A DNA stretch of 64,000 nt from Allopontixanthobacter confluentis (GTDB lineage Bacteria; Pseudomonadota; Alphaproteobacteria; Sphingomonadales; Sphingomonadaceae): NCBI RefSeq assembly GCF_009827615.1, contig NZ_WTYU01000002.1, forward strand, positions 913,020 through 977,019. Direction: 5' to 3'. Below the pieces are notes generated by a model. It was not told the DNA's origin and made no database searches. It worked only from the letters and a program-made list of their open reading frames with translations. Shown here piece after piece: positions 25,509 through 35,735 of the stretch. How positions within the stretch are numbered: the stretch's first letter is position 1; the number at the start of each line of letters is the position of its first letter. Made by a program: the position numbers and the translations under genes.

Positions 25509-26134
25509 TTCAGCGTGACGGTAAATTTGCGGGACAGATTGCCGGTGACAGACACCGTGCTGACGGTTTCATTGCCCGGCGCACGCAAGCGGGGGTGCCA
25601 CAGCGTTACCTTGGCCATGCCGCCCGGCACACCTGACACTGTCATTATGCCATTATGGTCCGTCTTGCCCGCAAATGGCGTATCGACCACACGGATATAG
25701 CCGCGCATGTCATCGTGTATCTTGCAACCAAGCGCGACAGAACCGGTAATCGGGAAGGCGCGGCTGCGGGTCTGGTCGCGTCCGTAAAGATCAAATTCGA
25801 ACCGGGCGATCCTGGAAAAACTGTAGATGCTGTGCCGAACCCGGTCGAGGTTGGGAAAAACCACCGCACTGCCCTTGGCCACAACCAATGTGCCGGGCGT
25901 GAATTGCAGGTCCTTTTGCGCCATCGCCGCGCGTCCGGGGAAACGGAAGGAAGCGTTGGGGCCGCTGGCAGGGCTAATTTCCACCACCGCATCGCGCACC
26001 GGCACGCCGCGCGCATCCACCAGCTGGATGCGCACATCTGCCCCACCTGCAGCGAGCGACGTTGCCGCCGGTAAGGCCATGGCAAGAATGGCAAGAGGGG
26101 CGAGCGGGGCGAGGGGCGCAACGAATTTTTTCAC
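25505..26134 (-). CDS. Exported cupredoxin-like protein (methylamine-utilisation-protein-like)
   Basis: The 209-residue protein has an N-terminal signal peptide (about 28 residues) and a beta-sandwich with likely type 1 copper ligands: His in RVRHSIYSF, then Cys, His and Met in GCKIHDDM. Members are often labelled methylamine utilisation proteins without evidence for that role. It is translationally coupled (4-base overlap) to the GGDEF-EAL gene, which suggests a periplasmic redox or copper cue to the sensor (inference). Confidence 0.82.
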   Translation of the reverse strand: MKKFVAPLAPLAPLAILAMALPAATSLAAGGADVRIQLVDARGVPVRDAVVEISPASGPNASFRFPGRAAMAQKDLQFTPGTLVVAKGSAVVFPNLDRVRHSIYSFSRIARFEFDLYGRDQTRSRAFPITGSVALGCKIHDDMRGYIRVVDTPFAGKTDHNGIMTVSGVPGGMAKVTLWHPRLRAPGNETVSTVSVTGNLSRKFTVTLK

Positions 26135-26245
26135 TAGGGCGATGCCGCTACCGGCAAACTCTTAACAAACGGCTGCGTGCAGATGATTGCGAAACGGGGC
26201 GCATTCATTATCAGCAATTTAACCAAGCGGCGGCAGATGCGCTGC

Positions 26246-27124
26246 ATGAAAGCATTTCTTACCCCTGCCGCACTGACAATCGCTGTGGCAATCTGCCCTG
26301 TGCAAACTGCTGCACAGGATAGCGATTTTCTGCCTGGCGGCAAGCTGGTGCTGACCAATGCAACCAGCAGCATCGAAGGGTCCAGCGGCGGCGGCATTGC
26401 CACATGGGCCACCATCGGCGGGCTGGAAACAGACCGCGGCTTCGGTGTGACAGGCCATGCCACCATCATTGAATTGCCGGATTATGGCTGGCAAAGCCAC
26501 GGCATTGCCATAGGCATCGCAAACCGGGTCGAGCTTTCCTATGCGCGGCAGAATTTTGACACCCGCAATGTTGGCGCGGCGCTGGGCCTGGGGCGCGGTT
26601 ACACTCTTAATCAGGATGTGTTCGGCGCAAAACTGCGCGTGGCAGGCGACCTTGTGTATGGCGATCCGCTGATGCCGCAAATCAGCATCGGCGTGCAGCA
26701 TAAACGCAATCTGGACGGCGCTGTTACCCGCGCTGTAGGGGCAGCGAGCGCCAACGGGACGGATTTTGTGGTGAGTGCAAGCAAGCTGCTGTTATCTCGC
26801 AGCATGCTGCTATCTGCCACGGCCCGCTATACCGCTGCCAACCAGACCGGCCTTTTGGGTTTCGGCAGCGGCACGCGGCATGATTACGCCATAGAGTTTG
26901 AAGGATCAGCCGCGTATCAATTGTCCCGCCGCGCAGTGCTGGGCGCTGAATTTCGCAGCAAGCCTGACCGGCTGGGGCTGGGCGAAGATGACTGGATGGA
27001 TCTGTTCGCAGCCTATGCTGTCACCGATAATCTGACCCTGACCGCAGCCTATGCCGACCTGGGTTCCATCGCCACGTTTGAAGATCAGCGCGGCGCATTC
27101 TTGTCAGCGCAGCTGGCATTTTAG
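26246..27124 (+). CDS. DUF3034 outer-membrane beta-barrel-like protein
   Basis: The 292-residue protein has a signal peptide (MKAFLTPAALTIAVAICPVQTAAQ region) and alternating beta strands through to a terminal LSAQLAF strand ending in Phe, typical of outer-membrane barrels. The LTNATSSIEGSSGGGIATWA opening and GIANRVELSYARQ segment fit DUF3034. The chosen start gives a good signal peptide; ATG 26237 is an alternative. It is divergent from the cupredoxin-like/GGDEF-EAL pair and 10 bases before the truncated haemoglobin gene. Confidence 0.82.
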   Translation: MKAFLTPAALTIAVAICPVQTAAQDSDFLPGGKLVLTNATSSIEGSSGGGIATWATIGGLETDRGFGVTGHATIIELPDYGWQSHGIAIGIANRVELSYARQNFDTRNVGAALGLGRGYTLNQDVFGAKLRVAGDLVYGDPLMPQISIGVQHKRNLDGAVTRAVGAASANGTDFVVSASKLLLSRSMLLSATARYTAANQTGLLGFGSGTRHDYAIEFEGSAAYQLSRRAVLGAEFRSKPDRLGLGEDDWMDLFAAYAVTDNLTLTAAYADLGSIATFEDQRGAFLSAQLAF

Positions 27125-27134
27125 GACAACCGAC

Positions 27135-27671
27135 ATGTTTTCCGTAATTTTCGCTCTTGCCATGATGCAGCAAAGCCCGCCCGATAGCGCCGAGCCGGTT
27201 GATTGGGACAAGGAATTCGGGGTGGAAGAACAGGCCCGTGACCCGCAGACAGGCGAAATTCCGGTGGCTGAATACCCGCAATCGCATGACAATGCCGGCG
27301 CCGCGCCGATGGATGATGCCGCCATCGCGGCCCATTTCGGCGGGCGCGAAGGCATCCGCATGATCGCTGCCCGCACGGTGGAACTGTCAGAAAACGACCC
27401 GCGCATCGCGGCCATTTTCATAGCGCATGATACGGTGCGGCTAAAGCGGACATTGGCTGAACAATTCTGCTATCTGCTGGCCGCTGGCTGCGATTACACC
27501 GGCCGCGATATGGCCGCCGCCCACGCCGCCATGGGCGTCAGGATGGCGGATATGAATGCGCTGGTGGAAAACCTGCAACAGGCAATGCGCGAACATGATG
27601 TGCCATTTGCCGCCCAGAACCGCCTGCTGGCCAAACTTGCCCCCATGTCACGCGACGTGATCACGCGCTAG
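27135..27671 (+). CDS. Group 1 truncated haemoglobin-like protein
   Basis: The 178-residue protein has a hydrophobic N terminus, a Pro/Asp-rich spacer and a 2/2 globin domain (about 62-175). FGGREGIRMIAARTV and EQFCYLLAAGCDYTGRDM match TrHb1; the proximal His is likely the one in AAHAAMGV. TrHb1 proteins bind O2 or NO. The N-terminal stretch may be a signal or anchor, which would be unusual for a globin and would put it with the exported neighbours. It lies 10 bases after the DUF3034 gene. Confidence 0.8.
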   Translation: MFSVIFALAMMQQSPPDSAEPVDWDKEFGVEEQARDPQTGEIPVAEYPQSHDNAGAAPMDDAAIAAHFGGREGIRMIAARTVELSENDPRIAAIFIAHDTVRLKRTLAEQFCYLLAAGCDYTGRDMAAAHAAMGVRMADMNALVENLQQAMREHDVPFAAQNRLLAKLAPMSRDVITR

Positions 27672-27716
27672 CTGACTGGCAAGCCGGTCATGGGCCGGTT
27701 CGTGATGCCGATGTGC

Positions 27717-29546
27717 CTATGACCCCGGCTCGGCCTCGAACAGCGCGTAGAGATCGCGCTTCAATATTTTGCCATTGGCATTCCGGGGCAATGTATCTTC
27801 TGAAAAAACCACCCGCACCGGCACTTTGAACTTGGCAATGCGTGCTGCCACCCATTCCTGCAATTCAGCCTGCGTCGCACTGGTGCCGGGCGCCAGATGC
27901 ACCACGGCTGCCGGTTCTTCGCCCAATGTGCGGTGCGGCAGGCCCACCAGCGCGGCATCGGTCACTGCCGGATGGTCATACAGCACATTTTCCACCTCGG
28001 ACGAGTAGATGTTTTCCCCGCCGCGGATGATCATGTCCTTGGCCCGGTCCACAATGGTGCAGAACCCTTCTTCATCCACGCAGGCCAGATCACCCGTGCG
28101 GACCCAGCCGTTCACGAATGTCTCGGCCGTGGCATCAGGCTTGTTCCAGTATCCTTTGACGATCTGCGGGCCGCGCGCCCATAATTCGCCCACTTCGCCC
28201 ACCGGCATTTCCTGCGTGCCTGTTTCATCCATGATGCGGATATCGCTTACCGCAACGGGCGGCCCGCAACTGGTGGGGCGGTTGAGATAATCTTCGCTCA
28301 GATGGCCGGTTACAGTTGCCATGGTTTCCGTCATGCCCCAGCCATTGCCGGGCAATGCGCCGAAGGTTTCGTAAATCTTGCGGACCAGTTCAGGCGCGGC
28401 AGGCGCGCCGCCATAGGATATGACTTCCAGCGATGACAGATCATGGTTTTCGCGGGCCGGATGTTCGATCATCTGCCACGCAATGGTTGGCACGCCGCCG
28501 GTAGTATTCACCTTTTCACGCTCGATGATCTCGAACGCCTTTACCGTGTCCCAGCGGTGCATGAAGATGAGGGTGTTGCCAGCCCAGATGCTGCCCATCA
28601 GCCCCGCCGAACAGGCCGTGACATGGAACAGCGGGATGACTGTCAGGCCCGTTTTATGCGCCGGACCGGGCAGGTCTTCCCCCCGCCGCAGAACAGCCAC
28701 GGCGGCATTATAGGCAGAAGCCATGATGTTGCTGGCAAGGTTGCGATGCGAACCCAGCGCCCCCTTGGGATTGCCGGTGGTGCCGCTGGTGTAGAAAATG
28801 GTCGCTGCATCATCAGGTGCAACCTCCGCATCTGGCAATTCGCGGGCTGGCAGGCGGGCATAGGATGGCGGCGATCCGATGATATCATCCAGCCTTTCGG
28901 CAATGCCGGTCAGGCCATTTGTGCGCGAAACATTGGGTATGCGAGAGATAAGGGCACCTTCGACTGCCGGACACATGCCCAGATGCGGCACGATCCTGTC
29001 CCACCGTTCGTCATCGCAGATCAGCAGGCGCGCGCCGGAATCAGACAGGCCATAGGCCAGTTCCGGCCCCGTCCACCATGCGTTGAGCGGCACGCAGATA
29101 GCGCCGATGGTGGTGGCGGCAAAAAATGCCACTGGCCATTCGGGCAAATTGCGCATCGCCAGCGCCACCCGGTCCCCCTTGCCAATGCCGCGCGCGACCA
29201 ACTCGTGCGCCAGTGCCGCCGTTGCGCGATGCCACGCATCATAGGTGACGCGTTCATCCTCATAGATCAGAAATTCCCGCTGCCCGTGTGAGCGGCCCGT
29301 TGCGGCAATATCGCGCAAGCTGTGAGGCGCGTTTTTCCAGATGCGGGTGGGGACGCCGCCAATGTCCGCGCTGGCCATTTCAAACCGCTGGCCCGGCGCT
29401 GTAAGCATGGCCTTGCATTCACCGATGCTGCGGGCGGGCCAGCCAGCAGGCGCTGTCCAGCCGATGGCACTGGCCAGGTCCGATGCAGATTGATGGGCCC
29501 CGTGTTTATGCGCCCCGTGTTTATGCGCCCCGTGTTGATGCGACAT
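27717..29546 (-). CDS. AMP-dependent acyl-CoA synthetase/ligase with His-rich N-terminal repeat
   Basis: The 609-residue adenylate-forming enzyme has the P-loop TIFYTSGTTGNPKGALGSHR, the GWGMTETMATVTG and WVRTGDLACVDEEGF motifs and the C-terminal catalytic Lys in PRNANGKILKRDL. It activates a carboxylic acid, probably fatty or aromatic, to its CoA ester. Residues 3-17 are three 5-residue repeats of the H(Q/K)HGA kind encoded by 15-bp tandem DNA, giving a possible metal-binding tail not normal for the family. GAGGG precedes start 29546. Confidence 0.9.
   Translation of the reverse strand: MSHQHGAHKHGAHKHGAHQSASDLASAIGWTAPAGWPARSIGECKAMLTAPGQRFEMASADIGGVPTRIWKNAPHSLRDIAATGRSHGQREFLIYEDERVTYDAWHRATAALAHELVARGIGKGDRVALAMRNLPEWPVAFFAATTIGAICVPLNAWWTGPELAYGLSDSGARLLICDDERWDRIVPHLGMCPAVEGALISRIPNVSRTNGLTGIAERLDDIIGSPPSYARLPARELPDAEVAPDDAATIFYTSGTTGNPKGALGSHRNLASNIMASAYNAAVAVLRRGEDLPGPAHKTGLTVIPLFHVTACSAGLMGSIWAGNTLIFMHRWDTVKAFEIIEREKVNTTGGVPTIAWQMIEHPARENHDLSSLEVISYGGAPAAPELVRKIYETFGALPGNGWGMTETMATVTGHLSEDYLNRPTSCGPPVAVSDIRIMDETGTQEMPVGEVGELWARGPQIVKGYWNKPDATAETFVNGWVRTGDLACVDEEGFCTIVDRAKDMIIRGGENIYSSEVENVLYDHPAVTDAALVGLPHRTLGEEPAAVVHLAPGTSATQAELQEWVAARIAKFKVPVRVVFSEDTLPRNANGKILKRDLYALFEAEPGS
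29498..29542. repeat. 15-bp tandem repeat x3 encoding HxHGA
   Basis: Unit CCCCGTGTTTATGCG at 29498-29512, 29513-29527 and (one change) 29528-29542, in frame within the start of the acyl-CoA ligase gene. Copy-number change would add or remove five residues without a frameshift. Confidence 0.88.
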
Positions 29547-29890
29547 GTATGCAGCCCTCTTCCGGCATGGGTTTGATGGTGTTTTTCGCGCCATGCTTTG
29601 GCGTCTTTCATGTGCGCCTTAGTAGGGTCAGAAATTCGCACCTTGCAAGTGTTGTTCAAGCGGCAGGCAGGCAAAGCGCCACGCATATGCACGCCAAATA
29701 CACGCCAGATGCAGGCATCATGCAGGCATATCACCCGCGGCCACCGCGTAATTGCCGCCCAGTTCCGGTTGCAAAGGGCAACTTAGCCCTTTTCTGGCAG
29801 CGGCCTATGTTCTAGCCCCTGCCAGACAATAATGGCAGCACGCCAAATCCAAGCCAGATGGCGGGACCGATGCTGCCGGGGAGAGACTGT
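29547..29890. other. Intergenic region between divergent acyl-CoA ligase and serine hydrolase genes
   Basis: 344 bases hold the two promoters but no recognisable gene. A 10-base direct repeat ATGCAGGCAT lies near 29708-29730. No known operator or RNA structure is seen. Confidence 0.6.
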
Positions 29891-31126
29891 ATGTTCGACG
29901 TCGCCGATCCTGCAAAGCTGGGCTTTGATGCCGACCGCCTCTCGCGGATCGAGCCGTTCCTGCGCAAGGTCTATCTGGATAGCGGCAGGCTACCGATGGC
30001 GCAGCTGCTGGTGGCGCGCAATGGCCAGCCGGTGCATTATTGCAGCATGGGCAACGCCCGCGAAGATGGCGCGCCCATGCGCGATGATGCGCTGTTTCGC
30101 ATTGCTTCGATGACCAAGCCGGTCACGTCAATTGCCTTCATGCAGCTGGTGGAACAATGCAAGGTGGCGATAGAAGACCCGATCGGCAGCGTCCTGCCGG
30201 AACTGGCGGATGTCGGCATTTATACAGGCGGCGGCGGGCAGGTCGGCTTTGCGCCCACACGCCCGGCTGCGCCGATCCGCTTTGTTGACCTGCTGACCCA
30301 TATGTCGGGCCTTACATACGGTCTCCAGAACCGGACCAATGTGGATGCGGCATACCGTGATGCATCGCTGGACGTTGCCCGCCAGCACCACGATTCCGAT
30401 GAATATCTGGCCGCACTGGCGCGGCTGCCGCTGGAATTTTCGCCGGGTGAACGGTGGAACTATTCCGTTTCGACAGATGTGCTGGGCATCGCGGTTGAAC
30501 GTTTGTCCGGCATGCGGCTGGGCGCGTATTTCCAGCAGCATATCTTCGGGCCGCTGGGCATGGTGGATACAGGTTTTGGCGTTGCCGATGGGCAGGCCGA
30601 CAGGCTGGTGGATGCCTATCAATATGTGCCGGGCGCAAAGCCGCGCATGATCGACCGCGGGCCGGACAGCCGCCTTAATGCAGATGGCAAGTTCGATAGC
30701 GGCGGCGGCGGGTTGATCGGCACGATTGCCGATTATCACCGCTTCACCTCCATGCTGCTGAACGGCGGCAAGCTGGACGGGGCACGGATCATCTCGCCCA
30801 AGACGCTGGCGCTGATGACAGCCAATCACCTGCCCGGCGGCAAAGACCTGACGGAAATTTCGCAAAGCCTGTTTTCCGAAGCGAATAATGCGGGAACCGG
30901 TTTTGGCCTCGGCTTTGCGACGGTGATTGATCCGGCGCGCACGCTGATCCCTTCCAGCAAGGGCGAATTTTACTGGGGCGGGGCCTATTCCACGGCATTC
31001 TTTGTCGATCCGGTGGAACAGATCACCATGGTTTTCATGACGCAGGTCTACCCGTCCAGCATTTACCCGATCCGCCGCCAGTTGAAGACGCTGATCTATT
31101 CAGCTGTCGACCAAAGCTACGTTTGA
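29891..31126 (+). CDS. Beta-lactamase-fold serine hydrolase (class C/family VIII esterase-like)
   Basis: The 411-residue protein has the SxxK nucleophile motif as SMTK ([12 protein letters not shown]) and a [11 protein letters not shown] segment with the Tyr of the second motif, as in family VIII esterases and EstB-type enzymes. No signal peptide is evident, so it is probably cytosolic. GGGGAGAG lies upstream of start 29891. It is followed after 17 bases by a bifunctional beta-oxidation gene and diverges from an acyl-CoA ligase; together they suggest ester or lactone hydrolysis, activation and beta-oxidation (inference). Confidence 0.88.
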   Translation: MFDVADPAKLGFDADRLSRIEPFLRKVYLDSGRLPMAQLLVARNGQPVHYCSMGNAREDGAPMRDDALFRIASMTKPVTSIAFMQLVEQCKVAIEDPIGSVLPELADVGIYTGGGGQVGFAPTRPAAPIRFVDLLTHMSGLTYGLQNRTNVDAAYRDASLDVARQHHDSDEYLAALARLPLEFSPGERWNYSVSTDVLGIAVERLSGMRLGAYFQQHIFGPLGMVDTGFGVADGQADRLVDAYQYVPGAKPRMIDRGPDSRLNADGKFDSGGGGLIGTIADYHRFTSMLLNGGKLDGARIISPKTLALMTANHLPGGKDLTEISQSLFSEANNAGTGFGLGFATVIDPARTLIPSSKGEFYWGGAYSTAFFVDPVEQITMVFMTQVYPSSIYPIRRQLKTLIYSAVDQSYV

Positions 31127-31143
31127 AACAGAGGAACGCCCAG

Positions 31144-33195
31144 ATGACATCTCCCATTTTCGGCCCCATAACCACCCAGCGCCACGACAATGTCCTGGTG
31201 ATCATATCCAACAATCCGCCGGTGAACGCGCTGGGGCAGGCCGTGCGTGCGGGGCTGGCACAGGGTATTGAAGAAGCACTGGCCGATGACAGCATCGAAG
31301 CCGTGGTCATCCGCTGCGATGGGCGGACATTCTTTGCCGGCGCGGACATTACCGAATTCGGTAAACCGCCGGTCGGGCCCAACCTGCCTGAAACGCTGGA
31401 CAAGATGGAAGCCAGCAACAAGCCGGTGGTGGCAGCCATTCATGGCACCGCGCTGGGCGGCGGCTGCGAAGTGGCGCTGGCCTGCCATTACCGCGTGGCT
31501 GTGCCCTCTGCCAAATTGGGCCTGCCCGAAGTGAAGCTGGGCCTTATTCCCGGCGCTGCCGGCACGCAGCGTTTGCCGCGGCTGGTGGGCGCAGAAGCTG
31601 CCCTGCCGCTGGTGGTTGGCGGCAATCCCATCAGCGCAAAACAGGCCCTGGCGATCGGGCTGGTAGACAAGATTGTCGGCGAAGACAGCCTTGAAGCCGA
31701 TGCCATTGCATTCGCGCGGGAACAGATCGGCAAGCCGGTGCCACGCAGTTCAGAAGGCACAGCCAATCGGGACGGGGTCCGCAACCCTGCGATCTTTGAC
31801 GAATTCCGTCAGAAAAACGGCCGCAAGCTGCATGGTTTCGATGCGCCGCAGGCGGCCATTGCGGCGGTGAAGGCGGCTGGCGAATTGCCCTATGCAGAAG
31901 GCGTGAAAAAGGAACGCGAACTGTTCATGGGCCTGATGGGCGGCACGCAATCAGCCGCCATGCGCCACTATTTCTTTGCCGAACGGGCCGCCAACAAGAT
32001 TGACGATATTCTTGCTGACACGCCGCTGATCGACATCCGGAAAGTGGGTATCATTGGCGCTGGCACCATGGGCGGCGGCATCGCCATGAATTTCCTGTCG
32101 GCCGGCATTCCCGTCACCATTCTGGAAATGCAGCAGGAAGCACTGGACCGCGGCACGGCCACCATTGCCAAAAATTACGACAATACGGCGAAGAAAGGCC
32201 GGATGAAGCCGGAACAGGTTCAACAGGCGATGGGCAATCTTTCCACCAGCCTCGATTATGCCGATCTGGCGGATTGCGATCTGGTGATCGAAGCTGTGTT
32301 CGAGAATATGGACGTGAAAAAGGAAGTATTCGCCAAGCTGGACAGCGTGGTAAAACAGGGCGCAATCCTCGCTTCCAACACCAGCTATCTCAATGTGGAT
32401 GAAATTGCGCAGGCGACGACGCGGCCCGGATATGTGCTGGGCCTGCACTTCTTCTCGCCCGCCAACATCATGAAACTGCTGGAAATTGTGCGGGGCGCAG
32501 AAACGCGCGACGATGTGCTGCTGACATCGATGAAACTGGCCAAGAAAATCGGTAAGATTGCGGTTGTATCTGGCGTCTGCCCCGGCTTCATCGGCAACCG
32601 CATGCTCAGCCCGCGCCAGCAGCAGGCCAATGCGATGATCATGGAAGGGGCCAATTACTGGGAAATTGATGATGTCCTTATCGATTTCGGCTTCCCCATG
32701 GGCCCGTTTCAGATGGCCGACCTTGCCGGCACGGATATCGGCTGGCACCGCGATCCCACGCGGATTGAGAACGTGCGCGAGGCATTGTGTGCCGCTGGCA
32801 GGTTTGGCCAGAAAGCGGGCAAGGGCTATTATGATTATGACGCATCGCGCAGCCGCACCCCTTCTGAGGAAACCAAGTCCATCATCGCGGACTTTGCAGG
32901 CCGCGAAGGCGCGCAGCAGCGGGCAATTTCCAAGCAGGAAATTCTCGAACGGCTGCTTTACCCCATGGTCAATGAAGGGGCGCTCATCCTCGATGAAGGA
33001 ATGGCCCAGCGCGCCAGTGACATCGATGTGGTGTGGATCAACGGTTATGGCTGGCCGCTTTACACAGGCGGGCCGATGTTCTGGGCGGACACTATCGGCC
33101 TCAAGACCATCGTCGAAGGGCTGGAGAAACATGGCCTTCCGGTGAGCGATTACCTGCGCCGCAAGGCCGATGCCGGCGAACGGTTCACCAGCTAG
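31144..33195 (+). CDS. Bifunctional enoyl-CoA hydratase/3-hydroxyacyl-CoA dehydrogenase (FadB/FadJ-like)
   Basis: The 683-residue enzyme has an N-terminal crotonase domain ([31 protein letters not shown], Glu in [13 protein letters not shown]) and, from about residue 295, an NAD-binding [17 protein letters not shown] Rossmann motif, the [15 protein letters not shown] catalytic His region and two C-terminal dehydrogenase domains. It catalyses hydration and NAD-dependent oxidation in fatty-acid beta-oxidation. AGAGGAA precedes ATG 31144. No thiolase is adjacent. Confidence 0.93.
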   Translation: MTSPIFGPITTQRHDNVLVIISNNPPVNALGQAVRAGLAQGIEEALADDSIEAVVIRCDGRTFFAGADITEFGKPPVGPNLPETLDKMEASNKPVVAAIHGTALGGGCEVALACHYRVAVPSAKLGLPEVKLGLIPGAAGTQRLPRLVGAEAALPLVVGGNPISAKQALAIGLVDKIVGEDSLEADAIAFAREQIGKPVPRSSEGTANRDGVRNPAIFDEFRQKNGRKLHGFDAPQAAIAAVKAAGELPYAEGVKKERELFMGLMGGTQSAAMRHYFFAERAANKIDDILADTPLIDIRKVGIIGAGTMGGGIAMNFLSAGIPVTILEMQQEALDRGTATIAKNYDNTAKKGRMKPEQVQQAMGNLSTSLDYADLADCDLVIEAVFENMDVKKEVFAKLDSVVKQGAILASNTSYLNVDEIAQATTRPGYVLGLHFFSPANIMKLLEIVRGAETRDDVLLTSMKLAKKIGKIAVVSGVCPGFIGNRMLSPRQQQANAMIMEGANYWEIDDVLIDFGFPMGPFQMADLAGTDIGWHRDPTRIENVREALCAAGRFGQKAGKGYYDYDASRSRTPSEETKSIIADFAGREGAQQRAISKQEILERLLYPMVNEGALILDEGMAQRASDIDVVWINGYGWPLYTGGPMFWADTIGLKTIVEGLEKHGLPVSDYLRRKADAGERFTS

Positions 33196-33209
33196 GCAGG
33201 CGGATAAGC

Positions 33210-33443
33210 ATGAAGCGCACCCGGCTGAGTGTCTGCCGCAGAAAGGCGCGTTTCATCGCCATGGAAGATGCCTTGATAGTGGCCGGGCGGGCTGAATATC
33301 CGCTCCGGCCCTATCGGTGTGACAGGTGTTTCCATTATCATCTGACCAGCCGCACAAAAGGCAAGAAAGTGCCGCAATTCGTGCTCGAAAAATTGCGGCC
33401 TGACAAAGTTGGGGCAGACAGGCCCGGGCAGGCGCCGAGCTAG
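33210..33443 (+). CDS. Small Arg/Lys-rich protein with Cys/His pair, possible zinc ribbon
   Basis: The 77-residue basic protein contains YRCDRCFHYHLTSRTKGK, with two Cys and two His that could bind a metal, surrounded by Arg/Lys. Similar short proteins occur in alphaproteobacteria without known role. It begins 14 bases after the beta-oxidation gene and ends 7 bases from convergent ccoS. RNA or DNA binding is a guess. Confidence 0.65.
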   Translation: MKRTRLSVCRRKARFIAMEDALIVAGRAEYPLRPYRCDRCFHYHLTSRTKGKKVPQFVLEKLRPDKVGADRPGQAPS

Positions 33444-33450
33444 CGTCAGC

Positions 33451-33600
33451 CTATTCCAGATCCTCGTCATCCAGCAGCACGCGGTGGGCAGCGCCGTCCA
33501 GATCATCATACTGGCCGCTTTTCATGGCCCAGAAACATGCGGCCAGCCCCAATGCGCCCATGCACAAGGCAAGCGGGATGAGGACGGCCAGCCCGGTCAT
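33451..33600 (-). CDS. ccoS: CcoS, cbb3 oxidase assembly protein
   Basis: The 49-residue protein has one N-terminal membrane helix (LAVLIPLALCMGALGLAACF) then the CcoS/FixS signature AMKSGQYDDLDGAA and an acidic tail. It helps mature cbb3 oxidase. It overlaps the end of ccoI by 4 bases and is the last gene of the cco operon. Confidence 0.93.
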   Translation of the reverse strand: MTGLAVLIPLALCMGALGLAACFWAMKSGQYDDLDGAAHRVLLDDEDLE

Positions 33601-35735
33601 TTCGCAGCCCGCATCAAACGCATGGAATTGCCCACTACCACCAGCGAACTGGCGGACATGGCAATGGCGGCTACCATTGGCGTCACCAGCCCTGCCAGCG
33701 CCAGCGGAACCGCCAGAATATTGTAGCCAATGGCAAGGCCGAAGTTCTGCCGCACGATCTGCATGGTCCGGCGGGCCACGCGCACTGCCCATGCAACCGG
33801 CATCAATTCCGTGCCCACAAACACCGCATCTGCCGCCTGCTGGCTGGCATCGCTGGCGGTGCTGGGCGCGATGGACGCGTGGGCAGCGGCAAGGGCGGGG
33901 CCATCGTTCAGCCCGTCACCCACCATCAGCACGCGCTGGCCCTGAGCTTTCCGGCGTTCAAGATCGGCCAGCTTTTCAGCCGGCGTCAGCCCGCCTGCCG
34001 CTTTTACGTCAAGCGTGTCTGCCACTTGGCGCACCGCAGCAGCACGGTCGCCAGACAGGATCTCGCTCTGGATGCCCAGACTGCGAAGGGCCGCCAGCGC
34101 ATCGGCCGCGTCGCTGCGCAGCGGATCGGCAAAGGTCAGTGTGATCCGCTTGTCCCCGATCACAAGATCGGTCGCCAGTCCGGCGCTTTCATCGCACGAA
34201 CGCGCGAAGCTGGCAGGCACAGTCCCCCACATGCCCGACACGCCAGTGCCCGGCGTCTCCTCGATATTCTCCATCGGCGCTGGCGGCACTGCCATCACGC
34301 GCAGGGAAGCCGCGATGCCCTTGCTGAGCGGGTGGCGGCTGGATTGCGCCAGTGCCAGTGCGATGCTGCGTTGCTCGTCCGTCAGACGGTCCAGATTTTC
34401 CGGCCGCGGCTCGCCCAGTGTCAGCGTTCCGGTCTTGTCGAACAGCGCCACATCCACTTCGGCCAGCCGTTCCAGCGCGCTGCCATCCTTGATCAGCAGG
34501 CCGCGTTTCATCAGCGCGCTGGCAGCGATGACCTGTGCGGCAGGCACTGCCAGGCCAAGCGCGCAGGGGCAGGTGATGATCAGCACGGCAATGGCAATGG
34601 TCAGCGACTGGTGCAAGCCCGCGCCCGCGATCATCCAGCCGACAAAGCTGGCCAGCGCCAGCGTATGCACAGCGGGCGCATACAGCCGTGCGGCACGGTC
34701 TGCGATGCGGACATATTGCGAGCGTGACTGGCCTGCCTCGTCCATCAGGCGGGCGATTTCAGCAATGGTCGTTTCATCGCCGGTGGCTGTGATTTTAACC
34801 TGTACCGGGCTGGTGAGGTTCATCGTGCCGGCATGAACGACATCGCCTGCATTGACCCGTTCCGGCGCGCTTTCGCCGGTCAGCATGGCATTGTCGAACT
34901 GGCTGCTGCCGCTGATGATAGTGCCATCTGCTGCCAATGCCTCCCCCGCAGTGACCAGCATGACCATGCCCTGCCGCAAGTCCTGTGCATCCACCCACTG
35001 TGTCCGCCCGTCAGCATCCACGATGGTTGCGCCGCGGCCCATGCGGCCCAGCAACGCCTCGATGCCGGACCGCGCGCGGTTGCGCATGGTCGCATCCAAC
35101 ACCCGCCCGGCCAACAGGAAGAACAGCAGCATCACCGCTCCATCGAAATACGCATGCTGGCCGCCAATCAGCGTTTCATAGATACTCAGCGCAGTGGCCA
35201 GCAGAACACCGATGGAAATGGGCACATCCATATTGGTGGTGCGGTACCGCAGCGCCATCACCGCAGAAGCGAAGAACGGCCTGCCCGCATAGGCAATGAC
35301 GGGGATTGCGATCAGCGCCGACAGCCAATGGAACATATCCCGCGTCACGCTGCCCGCACCGGACCACACGCTGACCGACAGCAGCATGATGTTCATCATG
35401 CCAAAGCCGGCCACGGCCAATGCGCGCAGCAGGCGGCGGGAACTGGCCTCATCGCGCGCCAGCGGGTTTTGCGCCGCGCGTTCCGCGTCAAAGCCCAGCC
35501 GGTGCAGTTCCTCGATCAACTGATCGTCATCAATCTGGTCGGTATGGCTCACGGCCACGCGTTTTGCCGAAAAATTCACCCGCACGGCGGCCACGCCGGG
35601 CACAGCGCCAAGGCCCCGTTCAATCTTGCCGATGCACCCGGCGCAATGGATGGACGGCACAGTGAAACGGCTGTCCGTGGTCGGCTGTGCGCCTGGTGCA
35701 GGCAGGTCTGCCAGGGTGGGTGCAAGGGTGTTCAT
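33597..35735 (-). CDS. ccoI: CcoI/FixI, copper-exporting P1B-type ATPase for cbb3 oxidase assembly
   Basis: The 712-residue P-type ATPase has an N-terminal heavy-metal domain with CAGC, helices with the metal-binding CPC (ITCPCALGLAVP), a TGES actuator loop, DKTGTLTLGE with the phosphorylated Asp, and GDGLNDGPAL. It moves copper across the inner membrane for the CuB site of CcoN. The start at 35735 overlaps the ccoH stop by 4 bases. Confidence 0.95.
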   Translation of the reverse strand: MNTLAPTLADLPAPGAQPTTDSRFTVPSIHCAGCIGKIERGLGAVPGVAAVRVNFSAKRVAVSHTDQIDDDQLIEELHRLGFDAERAAQNPLARDEASSRRLLRALAVAGFGMMNIMLLSVSVWSGAGSVTRDMFHWLSALIAIPVIAYAGRPFFASAVMALRYRTTNMDVPISIGVLLATALSIYETLIGGQHAYFDGAVMLLFFLLAGRVLDATMRNRARSGIEALLGRMGRGATIVDADGRTQWVDAQDLRQGMVMLVTAGEALAADGTIISGSSQFDNAMLTGESAPERVNAGDVVHAGTMNLTSPVQVKITATGDETTIAEIARLMDEAGQSRSQYVRIADRAARLYAPAVHTLALASFVGWMIAGAGLHQSLTIAIAVLIITCPCALGLAVPAAQVIAASALMKRGLLIKDGSALERLAEVDVALFDKTGTLTLGEPRPENLDRLTDEQRSIALALAQSSRHPLSKGIAASLRVMAVPPAPMENIEETPGTGVSGMWGTVPASFARSCDESAGLATDLVIGDKRITLTFADPLRSDAADALAALRSLGIQSEILSGDRAAAVRQVADTLDVKAAGGLTPAEKLADLERRKAQGQRVLMVGDGLNDGPALAAAHASIAPSTASDASQQAADAVFVGTELMPVAWAVRVARRTMQIVRQNFGLAIGYNILAVPLALAGLVTPMVAAIAMSASSLVVVGNSMRLMRAAK

